A stretch of DNA of 55,815 nt from Chloroflexota bacterium (lineage in GTDB: Bacteria; Chloroflexota; Dehalococcoidia; Lucifugimonadales; QGNO01), in assembly GCA_003228195.2 (NCBI GenBank), contig QGNO01000010.1, forward strand, positions 1 to 55,815, read 5' to 3'. This document shows, one piece after another, positions 26,557-34,172 of the stretch; positions within the stretch are counted from its first letter, which is position 1, and the number at the start of each line of letters is the position of its first letter. The position numbers and the translations under genes were made by a program. The notes under the pieces were generated by a model, which was not told the origin of the DNA, made no database searches, and saw nothing but the letters and a program-made list of their open reading frames with translations.

Positions 26557-26857
26557 GTTTAGCTATTGCTTTCTCGATTAAATCGTCCATTTCTAACACT
26601 TTATCCTCTTTTCTCAACAAGTCTGCTGCTTGAAAACGATAATCATTTAACCGATCGAGGTATTCATTTTCAGTTATATGTTTGAGCCTGAAGTCATTTT
26701 CTAGCACTTTTATGTTTTGATATATTGCCAATCTTTCCGTTCTTAGATCTTTTGCAATATCGCCCGAATCGTTATCAATTTTCCCATTTCTCAAAAATGG
26801 TACTCCCAAAACGATTATGCTTAGAAGCCCAAGTAGTATTCCGATACCTATTTCCAT
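26525..26857 (-). CDS. small membrane protein, CcmI N-terminus-like
   Basis: 110 residues. One N-terminal membrane helix (about 4-22) is followed by a charged helical region, RTERLAIYQNIKVLENDFRLKHITENEYLDRLNDYR. This resembles the short N-terminal part of CcmI, where RLALYR and a later E-x-EY motif occur, but the TPR part is missing. It lies between ccmF and the unknown 411-residue gene, so it is probably a free-standing CcmI-like helper in apocytochrome handling. The similarity is judged by eye and is moderate. Confidence 0.7.
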   Translation of the reverse strand: MEIGIGILLGLLSIIVLGVPFLRNGKIDNDSGDIAKDLRTERLAIYQNIKVLENDFRLKHITENEYLDRLNDYRFQAADLLRKEDKVLEMDDLIEKAIAKHGKSQNDNAQ

Positions 26858-26889
26858 TTTGATTTACCAGATAGTTCAGGCTGAATTAC

Positions 26890-28851
26890 CTACATAGGAT
26901 AATCTGATTTGGAGAATGCGACAGTACTTTGTGGCCACAATGCAATTAAAGTGCCTGTAACAAGGAGTGGGCCAGCGAACCACATCCACCAGATCAAGGG
27001 GTTAACAAGTATTCTAAACGCGACTCTGCCATCTGCCAGTGCTTCTGTTGAGACAATGTACAGATCTTCTATAAGGGTAGATTTAATCGCTGCCCGAGTC
27101 GCTGCCATATTTTGGTCTGGATAAAAGGCTCGCCAAGCCATCATCTCAATATTTCTATTTCTATCATCGGTTACGTTTAAATAGTTCAGAAATTCAGTTC
27201 TGTCGGCTTTTATTAGGACCTTGGTCTCAATATATTCGATATTGTATGTATCGACCTTTACCGACTCTCCTTTAGCCAGTATCACATCTTTTTGTATGCC
27301 ATAAAAAGAAGATCCTATAACTCCTAAGGCTAGAGACACGAGGGCGAGATGCGCAATATAACCTCCATATCTTGGCCGGTTCGCGGCAACTAGCTTGACG
27401 AAGGCGAATGCATAATTGTGGCCTTTTCCTTTCAGTGACAATGTACCTTTTATCCATTCTCTTAGAATGCCTGTAGCAACAAATGCACACAAGCCATAAC
27501 TCAAAAACGCGAAAGGTTTTGTTATTCCCATAAGTAATAGCAATATTATTGCCCCTGTTGCTACCAATCCGGGTAATTGGATAGCTTTTCGTAAACTACC
27601 CCAAGATGAGTTTCTCCAAGGAATTAATGGGCCTACACCCATGAGAAATATTAGCACGAAGAATAAAGGTCCATTAACCTTATTATAGAACGGCGCAGCC
27701 ACTGTTACCGTTGTGCCTTGGAAAACTTCTGATACGAGTGGGAAAACTACGCCCCACAGCGTGACAAACGCGATTGCGAGTAGAAGAATATTGTTTGCGA
27801 GGAAAGCTGCTTCTCTAGATAACATTGAGTCTAAGGAAGCCGTGCCTTTAAGGTTTGTTCTTCGCAGATAGAATACTCCGAACGAAAATACTAAACTGAA
27901 CGCTAAAAATCCGAGAAATACCCATCCTAAAGCAGACGATGCAAACGAATGTACCGAAACTACTGGTCCTCCACGGTTTATAAACATTCCAAAGAGCGCC
28001 AGTGTGAATGCGATATTAATTAAGACAATATTCCAAACTTTGAATAAGCCACGCCTCTTTTGAACCATTATAGAATGAATGAACGCAGTCAAAACCAGCC
28101 ACGGCATTAACGCAACGTTTTCTATAGGATCCCAGGCCCAATAACCTCCCCATCCCAAGATAGTATATGCCCACCAGGAGCCTAATAAGAGTCCTATAGC
28201 TAGGGTCGCCCAAATTAACAAACTCCATACCCGCCCAAACTCGACCCAATTGTTTGAAATATGCCCGGTTATCAGCATGCCCATTGCTATTGAAAACGGC
28301 ACTGAAACTCCAATCAGCCCAGCCATCAACATAGGTGGATGGAAAAACATGCCTGGGTGAGTAAGCAATGGGTTAATACCTTGACCGTCTGCAGGTATGA
28401 AAGGAAGTGTGTCGAAAGGATTTGCCATGAAAGTCATGACAGCAAGGAAGAAGGTTAGTATGCCGCTTAGTATGGCAAAAGTATACGGTTTAATTGATTC
28501 TAGACTCTTGGGCATGAATTTCACTGCAATCGCTGTGAGCAACGAAAGTACCATCGCTATGTATAGTAATGAACCTTCATTTCCAGAATAAAAAGCTACC
28601 CATGTATAGATTGGGTTCATTGCTAAATTGCTGTGATCGGCTACGTACTCCAATCGGAAATCATGATTGAGAAACGCTATAACCAAAGATAGCGTGGAAA
28701 TAAGAAGAGATATGGGTATTAGGTAAGCTGTCCTCAACGCACTACGCTGAATCTGGTAAGATAGGAAAAATTTACCTAATATTGACCCTATTAGGCCGTA
28801 TGATGATAGGGTTAATGCTATATATAGGGAGATAGATCCTATTTCTGCCAC
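26890..28851 (-). CDS. ccmF: cytochrome c heme lyase subunit CcmF
   Basis: 653 residues, about 15 membrane helices, usual size. GWGGYWAWDPIENVALMPWL near residues 235-254 is the Trp-rich (WWD) heme-binding motif. PADGQGINPLLTHPGMFFHPPML is also conserved. The GTG start directly follows the ccmH stop, with GAGG upstream. CcmF with CcmH attaches heme to CxxCH apocytochromes on the outer face of the membrane (System I). CcmA, B, C and E are not in this window and must lie elsewhere. Confidence 0.96.
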   Translation of the reverse strand: MAEIGSISLYIALTLSSYGLIGSILGKFFLSYQIQRSALRTAYLIPISLLISTLSLVIAFLNHDFRLEYVADHSNLAMNPIYTWVAFYSGNEGSLLYIAMVLSLLTAIAVKFMPKSLESIKPYTFAILSGILTFFLAVMTFMANPFDTLPFIPADGQGINPLLTHPGMFFHPPMLMAGLIGVSVPFSIAMGMLITGHISNNWVEFGRVWSLLIWATLAIGLLLGSWWAYTILGWGGYWAWDPIENVALMPWLVLTAFIHSIMVQKRRGLFKVWNIVLINIAFTLALFGMFINRGGPVVSVHSFASSALGWVFLGFLAFSLVFSFGVFYLRRTNLKGTASLDSMLSREAAFLANNILLLAIAFVTLWGVVFPLVSEVFQGTTVTVAAPFYNKVNGPLFFVLIFLMGVGPLIPWRNSSWGSLRKAIQLPGLVATGAIILLLLMGITKPFAFLSYGLCAFVATGILREWIKGTLSLKGKGHNYAFAFVKLVAANRPRYGGYIAHLALVSLALGVIGSSFYGIQKDVILAKGESVKVDTYNIEYIETKVLIKADRTEFLNYLNVTDDRNRNIEMMAWRAFYPDQNMAATRAAIKSTLIEDLYIVSTEALADGRVAFRILVNPLIWWMWFAGPLLVTGTLIALWPQSTVAFSKSDYPM

Positions 28852-29382
28852 TTACACCTCATCTGATTGCTCATGCTTACTGCCAGTACCCAAGAATTCT
28901 GATATTTCCTTATCTGCTTGGATTAGATATTGGCCTATATCACTAATGTCCAAGTTCTCTTTTGACGATGGAGACTGAGCTGTAGTCGCCCTTCTCATAG
29001 ATCGGAGGGTCAGTATTAGGATTAGTATTGCTGAAGGAAGCGCAAGCGCTCCAACTATCCATATTGTAAGGTTGAATCCATGTGCTGGTGGTGCTGCCAA
29101 GACGTCTTCACCGTACCTGCTTACGAAAAAATCCAATATCTCTTGTTCAGATGCGCCTCCGGTTAATCTTTCACGGACAATGTTTTTCATTTGTTTAGCA
29201 AGTTGGACCTGTGATTGATCTATTGTTTCAGTCGGGCAAATGGGGCAAATCAATTGCTTGTCTAGTGCCTGTGCTCTCTCTTCTATAGTCAAACCGTTGG
29301 AACTGCTAAAGCAACCAGCTAATATCGATGTCAGTAAAGTTATTACTATGATTGGTTGTACTAGATTTCTTAGCCTTAACAT
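28852..29382 (-). CDS. ccmH: cytochrome c maturation thiol reductase CcmH
   Basis: 176 residues. A lipoprotein-like signal (LTSILAGCFS) precedes the conserved block LDKQLICPICPTETIDQSQVQLA, with the redox CxxC (CPIC), and REIL-like helices with FFVSRYGEDVLAAPP. A C-terminal membrane helix (about 103-125) follows, then a polar tail. In System I CcmH holds or reduces the apocytochrome thiols for CcmF. It is the first gene of the Ccm block, separated from the ACIII operon by a 97-base gap containing a strong hairpin. Confidence 0.94.
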   Translation of the reverse strand: MLRLRNLVQPIIVITLLTSILAGCFSSSNGLTIEERAQALDKQLICPICPTETIDQSQVQLAKQMKNIVRERLTGGASEQEILDFFVSRYGEDVLAAPPAHGFNLTIWIVGALALPSAILILILTLRSMRRATTAQSPSSKENLDISDIGQYLIQADKEISEFLGTGSKHEQSDEV

Positions 29383-29398
29383 GATATGCGAGTGATGT

Positions 29399-29432
29399 TA
29401 CCTAATCACTGTATACTCACAGTGATTAGGTA
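29399..29432. terminator. 14-bp perfect hairpin between the ACIII and Ccm blocks
   Basis: TACCTAATCACTGT (29399-29412) and ACAGTGATTAGGTA (29419-29432) are exact reverse complements with loop ATACTC. There is no U-run on either side, so it may be an mRNA-stabilising or attenuating stem at the 3' end of the ACIII transcript, or an operator for ccmH. Confidence 0.6.
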
Positions 29433-29479
29433 CGCAATGGAAAAGTATACGCTGCCTCATAATTCGTAGGTGTTCTCAA

Positions 29480-30082
29480 CTATTTCTCTATGGATCGCAA
29501 GTAGTGCACTATCATCCAACGGTCGTCTTCGCTGATAAGTTTCCTAAATGGTGGCATCAAGAACTTACTTGCGGCAGATTCAGATAAGCCTTGCGCTACA
29601 AGAGTTGCAGCCCATCCGTTACTAATTATATAGAAGACCTCGCCGTCCGGTCTCTTAGTAGTTGCACCTGTAGTCAGGTTTGCTGGAGCTCCTGGATAAC
29701 CGGATTCCTTAAGTTTTGCTTGCATTGGGCCGTTACCTTCACCGGTAACTCCGTGGCAGGAAGCGCAATTGACCTGGAAAAGTTTTGCTCCTTGCTGCTG
29801 CGTGGCACTACTAGAAGGAAATGAACTCTCCACATTTTTTGACTCAGCGAAAGAAAACTCCAGCTCTCTTCCAGTGATTGGGACAGAATCCGAAGGCGCG
29901 GATAGGCTGGGTGGCTCCTGGATCTTGTAGGATTGGTGGTAATGCATTTCTGGGAAGATATCTAGAGGGTAGCTTCCCGTAGAGCAACCTGTAGCTAAGA
30001 GCGCCAACGAGACTATAAGAAGAGGCCCGAACAACATCTTATTATTGCGTAAGCTTTTCATAAGTCTATAATTTGTTTGCAT
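29480..30082 (-). CDS. actE: ACIII monoheme cytochrome c subunit (ActE-like)
   Basis: About 200 residues. A lipoprotein signal, LALLATGCSTG, puts the mature Cys near residue 33; the true start may be an internal Met at residue 8 or 16. A single heme site, CASCHG near 106-111, lies in the QQQGAKLFQVNCASCHGVTGEGNGP context, with an axial Met likely in KFLMPPF near the C-terminus. The family carries electrons out of alternative complex III. It is last in the operon after actD. Confidence 0.9.
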   Translation of the reverse strand: MQTNYRLMKSLRNNKMLFGPLLIVSLALLATGCSTGSYPLDIFPEMHYHQSYKIQEPPSLSAPSDSVPITGRELEFSFAESKNVESSFPSSSATQQQGAKLFQVNCASCHGVTGEGNGPMQAKLKESGYPGAPANLTTGATTKRPDGEVFYIISNGWAATLVAQGLSESAASKFLMPPFRKLISEDDRWMIVHYLRSIEK

Positions 30083-30099
30083 TTAAGTTGTGTTGATAA

Positions 30100-30606
30100 T
30101 TAACTTTCACGTCGCAATACTTCCTCTGCCCCAGCCTTCTCTAAGAGCTTTTGTAATTCGCCAGCGTCCTTTTTAGCCACTTCGATTGTTATTCCAACAT
30201 AACCTTCAGTAATTCGAGGGTCATATAGCCCCCCTTTTAGATTAGGCAATCTGGATTCGAAAAGTATCCCTGCAATAGTAAAAAGTATAGCTCCAAGCAT
30301 AGTACCTTCATACATAGGTATCATCATCGCCGGTATCGATAATATTGGCTTCCCCCCTACTACCAATGGCCAGGCACTCTGAGTAGCGATAGTTAGAAGA
30401 AGTCCCATAGAGAATCCTACGAATGCTCCCACCAGAGGGTAAACATAAAGGTGGTGTTTAGGCTCTGCTTCTCCGAAAGCTCCCTCAGGGTAAGGTGATC
30501 CGGTGAGAATATCGAAATTCTCGTTGGTGTGTCCCGCTTTCTCTAGCTCTTCAGTAGCCTTGGCCGCTTTTTCTTCTTCTTTGAAAACCGCCAGCATTTT
30601 TGTCAT
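30100..30606 (-). CDS. actD: ACIII membrane subunit ActD (DUF3341)
   Basis: 168 residues with two membrane segments (about 55-75 and 95-118) and a short soluble N-terminus, MLAVFKEEEKAAKATEEL. This is the DUF3341 layout typical of ActD. The C-terminal YDPRITEGYVGITIEV region is also typical. It lies between actC and actE in the conserved order, with 16-base gaps. In solved ACIII structures ActD packs against the quinone subunits and has no cofactor. Confidence 0.92.
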   Translation of the reverse strand: MTKMLAVFKEEEKAAKATEELEKAGHTNENFDILTGSPYPEGAFGEAEPKHHLYVYPLVGAFVGFSMGLLLTIATQSAWPLVVGGKPILSIPAMMIPMYEGTMLGAILFTIAGILFESRLPNLKGGLYDPRITEGYVGITIEVAKKDAGELQKLLEKAGAEEVLRRES

Positions 30607-30622
30607 TATTATTGCTCCTTCC

Positions 30623-31999
30623 TTACTCTTCTACTCTTAGGGCTGGTACGGTTCTGCGACCGATTTTGATGTTCTCACTCAAAGTTTGCCCTTCTTTAAT
30701 GTCGAATATTGGTATCAGCGGGAATGCCTTCGCAAAAAGTAGCAGTAGCAAGAAAACAAAGGCGTATCCGCCTACTATAATGGTAACCTCTATTAAGCTG
30801 GGATGGTAAGTTCCCCAATCAAAAGAGAAAGGAGTTTTCCTAGACAGCCCAGGGATCACAATTATCAACCTTTCAAGCCACATACCTATGTTCACTAAAA
30901 GGGATGTCCAAAACATCATTACCCAGCTCCTACGGACCCTTTTAGATAGCCACAATCCTACTGGTATAACATAACCAGCGAGTATGAAAGTGAGGAAAAG
31001 AGGCCACCAAGGCCAAGTAAACACTTGAAGCTCTCTGAGGGCGATTTCCTGAGATTCACGACTAAAGAGCGCGAAGGAAAATTCCAGAAAGAAAAAGTAG
31101 AGCCAAGTAGTGGCTATTACTATTAATAGCCTGCCGAGTGCGTCTATATGCTCTTCACGAATATACGCATGCCAACCAAACAACCATCTCATTAAGACCA
31201 TCATGGTGACGACAGCCGAAACTCCGGAATGAACAGCGCCTATTACAAAATATGGTGCAAATATAGTCACGTGCCAAGCCTCGACTGATATGGCAACTGC
31301 GAAGTCCCATGACACTATGCTGTGTACAGATACGAATACTGGCAGTAGCAGAGCCGAAAGCAAGAATCCAGCAACAATTTGTAATTTCCATTGTCGTGGA
31401 GTTCCGCGCCATCCCATGGCTAATATGCTATATATTTGATGTCTTATTCCGGTGGTTCTATCCCTTATAACTGCTAAGTCAGGTATCAGGGCAACTATTA
31501 CAAATAGTGCGCTACCAGTGAGGTAAGTGAATATAGCACTGGGATCCCATACCAAAGGCGAGCGGATATTTATCCAAATGCCACGTGAGAAATCATAAGG
31601 AAAGGCCCAGTACATGATGCGCCACAGACGCCCAGCATGAATTACAGGGTGTAAGGCAGCCCACAGTAGCGAAAGAACTGTCAATACTTCTGCCGCTCTA
31701 GTTGCGGGACGGCGCCATTCGGCTTTACTTAGCCTGAGAATCGCTGACAACATAACTCCTGCGTGGCTTATGCCTATCCAAAATATGAAGTCTACGATGA
31801 ATAACCCCCACATTACGGGGCGGTTTAATCCAGTCACTCCTAGGCCTTTATTAACCAGGACAGCTACAGATGAGAATGCGGCTAGCACAAACAATCCGAG
31901 TACACCTACTGTTATCCACCACCAGAGAGGTGCTTTTAAGGTGATATTCAGTAGGTCGGCATTTATTTGTTTATGAGGTAGTGCAACACGCTGTTGCAT
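30623..31999 (-). CDS. actC: ACIII quinol-oxidising membrane subunit ActC (NrfD family)
   Basis: 458 residues, about ten membrane helices. It shows the ActC pattern: WIGISHAGVMLSAILRLSKA, WRRPATRAAEVLTV and HAGRLWRIMYW, followed by INIRSPLVWDPSAIFTYL. The NrfD-like subunits bind quinol near the membrane surface and pass electrons to the Fe-S and heme subunits. It is the second of two NrfD paralogues in this operon and the closer to canonical ActC. Confidence 0.92.
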   Translation of the reverse strand: MQQRVALPHKQINADLLNITLKAPLWWWITVGVLGLFVLAAFSSVAVLVNKGLGVTGLNRPVMWGLFIVDFIFWIGISHAGVMLSAILRLSKAEWRRPATRAAEVLTVLSLLWAALHPVIHAGRLWRIMYWAFPYDFSRGIWINIRSPLVWDPSAIFTYLTGSALFVIVALIPDLAVIRDRTTGIRHQIYSILAMGWRGTPRQWKLQIVAGFLLSALLLPVFVSVHSIVSWDFAVAISVEAWHVTIFAPYFVIGAVHSGVSAVVTMMVLMRWLFGWHAYIREEHIDALGRLLIVIATTWLYFFFLEFSFALFSRESQEIALRELQVFTWPWWPLFLTFILAGYVIPVGLWLSKRVRRSWVMMFWTSLLVNIGMWLERLIIVIPGLSRKTPFSFDWGTYHPSLIEVTIIVGGYAFVFLLLLLFAKAFPLIPIFDIKEGQTLSENIKIGRRTVPALRVEE

Positions 32000-32021
32000 T
32001 TTGTCTTAACGCTCCTTATTA

Positions 32022-33440
32022 CTATTCCGGTTTTCCTAATATTAGTAGTTTGGTCCTTAGATAAGGTTTTACAGTTCTTATCTTAATGCCCTCAGATATT
32101 TCCCAAAGTGAAAATATCGGGAAAAGCTTTGCAGCTACAGAAAGCATAAACACACCGCCTGATAAACAGCCCAGGACAATCAATACATCGATAACGTCTG
32201 GAGCTTGAAAAGCTGGCACTAGATTTAGCTTGTGGTCAAATATACTTACAGGAGAGTTGTTAAAATCAACTGAGTAAGAAGCGACGTAGATACGAATCTT
32301 GTCGATAAGAGTGCCAATTAGTATCAATGATGCGGCTAGAGTCGGTCCCCACATGGTCTTTCGTGCAGAATTCCACAGGAGTATCAGGAACGGGGCAACA
32401 AAGTTCAGAATGAATGCAGAAAAGAAAAACACTTTATATGGACCGAACATCAAGAGGTTAAGAACGTTTACTTCGGCTGGCAGTCGTCCATACCAGAAAA
32501 TGATGAAACCAGAAAACCAAAAATAGAAGAACATCAATGAAAGGGCCAACAATATCTTGCTGGCTGCCCAGAAATGTTCCATCTGTATGTAGTCCTCAAA
32601 CCCACAATATTTTCTGACTAGCCACAATGTTACTATGACAGTAGCTAGTCCAGCCTGAAGGCCAGTTATTGACTGAAAGGCTGGAAAAATGGCATCCTTC
32701 CACCCTGGAACTAGAGCCATTCCAAAGTCTACGCTGAAAAATGACAGCGTTCCAATTAATAAGAAGAAGTAACAGGCACCTAGAAAAGTGAGTCCTCCCT
32801 TTTTTATTGACCATTGCTTACTATTTCCAACCCAACCCTTACTTAGCCATCCCCTAGGCTTATTCATGTTATCGTTTAAGTTAGCTTTATCTGACCGTGC
32901 TGAAACCAAGAGCAGGGCTATGCCGGAGACGACCAACATCGAGATCAGCAAGGTTATCCAGAAATGGGGCGCCCACGGTATTCGTATAGATGAGCCTCCG
33001 TTGTCTGCCTGGAACCACAAAGTGAATCGGTTGTTCGCGGTAGGAACAAGAAGTAAGAGCGGAATGAAGAGGCCAAGCGTCAAGATCCCGACAGCTGCGT
33101 ACAACTCAGAAATCCGGGCAAATGGCCGACGCCAGTGAGCGTGAGTAAGCCGTAACGCGACGATTATTAGAGGCGCCCCTCCAGCAGCGGTTAGTAGAAA
33201 CGCCACCGTGGCTGCGTAGTAACCCCAAGGGGCTCTGTATTCGAAGCCATCAGTGGTTGCCCTGATTACTATTGCTATTATCCCAATGAGAAGCAAGAAT
33301 CCACTTATGGCCATCAATTTTAGATGGCCTGCACTCATAGTTGTGTGCTTCTCAACCATCTTTTTTTGGAATTCAGCAATAGTTATATCTGGGCCAAAGT
33401 CTTTATGGTCATGCATGGGAGCGGTCTTTTGCCTCTGCAT
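32022..33440 (-). CDS. second NrfD-family membrane subunit of ACIII (ActF-like)
   Basis: 472 residues with about ten membrane helices. APWGYYAATVAFLLTAAGGAPLI and THAHWRRPFARISEL are NrfD-type, but it lacks the HAG-S-I-L block of canonical ActC. The N-terminus overlaps the Fe-S gene by 32 bases; an ATG at 33416, nested in the upstream stop (ATGCATGA), may be the true start. ACIII has two homologous membrane subunits, ActC and ActF; here the ActF-like one comes first, between the Fe-S subunit and actC. Symbol left blank because the order differs. Confidence 0.85.
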   Translation of the reverse strand: MQRQKTAPMHDHKDFGPDITIAEFQKKMVEKHTTMSAGHLKLMAISGFLLLIGIIAIVIRATTDGFEYRAPWGYYAATVAFLLTAAGGAPLIIVALRLTHAHWRRPFARISELYAAVGILTLGLFIPLLLLVPTANNRFTLWFQADNGGSSIRIPWAPHFWITLLISMLVVSGIALLLVSARSDKANLNDNMNKPRGWLSKGWVGNSKQWSIKKGGLTFLGACYFFLLIGTLSFFSVDFGMALVPGWKDAIFPAFQSITGLQAGLATVIVTLWLVRKYCGFEDYIQMEHFWAASKILLALSLMFFYFWFSGFIIFWYGRLPAEVNVLNLLMFGPYKVFFFSAFILNFVAPFLILLWNSARKTMWGPTLAASLILIGTLIDKIRIYVASYSVDFNNSPVSIFDHKLNLVPAFQAPDVIDVLIVLGCLSGGVFMLSVAAKLFPIFSLWEISEGIKIRTVKPYLRTKLLILGKPE

Positions 33441-34146
33441 CTACCTTGGCTAAATAAATTACGTTTGTGTCTGTCCCCAACTCTTCACGAAGGTGGAATT
33501 TGCGCTTGTTCTCGGCAAATCCAGATACACGGCTGTTTGAGTCGCTAATATCACCAAAAACCAGTGCATCTGTTGGACAAGCCTGGGCGCACGCTGGTTG
33601 TATATCTCCATCCTTTAACTGCCGACCTTCTCTGTCGGCATCTAACTCTCCTCTTCGAATCCTTTGAACGCAGAAGGTGCACTTTTCCATAACACCACGA
33701 CTCCTAACTGTGACATCTGGATTAAGATGATTTCGAAGAGACTCTGGCCATACAGGTTCCCAGAAATTAAAGAACCTGACGTGGTAGGGGCAGTTGTTTT
33801 GGCAGTAACGAGTTCCGACGCACCTGTTGTAGACCTGAACGTTCAAACCTTGATCGTTGTGGTAGGTCGCGAAGACCGGGCAAACGGGTTCACAAGGTGC
33901 ATTTCCACATTGCTGACACAGCACAGGTAAGAATCGGGCTTTTACGTTGGGGAATTCCCCTTCCCAGTACCGTTCAATCCTAATCCACTCAGTGGCCCGA
34001 CGTTGCCTGAATATCTCATCTGAGTTTAGGGCAACGTTGTTCTCCACTTGACAGGCTATTACGCACGCCTGACAACCCGTACATTTGTCCACGTCCACTA
34101 CCATTTGCCATTTTCTTGTTTGTCGCTCTATAACTTCTATAACCAT
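33409..34146 (-). CDS. ACIII Fe-S subunit (ActB2-like, separate from the large subunit)
   Basis: 245 residues. Four Cys groups are visible: CTGCQACVIAC (about residues 21-31), CQQCGNAPCEPVCP, CVGTRYCQNNCP and CTFCVQRI with ACAQACP. This is the HybA/NrfC/PsrB pattern for three or four clusters. In many ACIII operons this domain is the C-terminal half of ActB; here it is its own gene, 26 bases after the molybdopterin-like gene. It would link the large subunit to the quinone subunits. Confidence 0.92.
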   Translation of the reverse strand: MVIEVIERQTRKWQMVVDVDKCTGCQACVIACQVENNVALNSDEIFRQRRATEWIRIERYWEGEFPNVKARFLPVLCQQCGNAPCEPVCPVFATYHNDQGLNVQVYNRCVGTRYCQNNCPYHVRFFNFWEPVWPESLRNHLNPDVTVRSRGVMEKCTFCVQRIRRGELDADREGRQLKDGDIQPACAQACPTDALVFGDISDSNSRVSGFAENKRKFHLREELGTDTNVIYLAKVDAEAKDRSHA

Positions 34147-34172
34147 TTATAATTCCTCACATGGAAAGTTAA

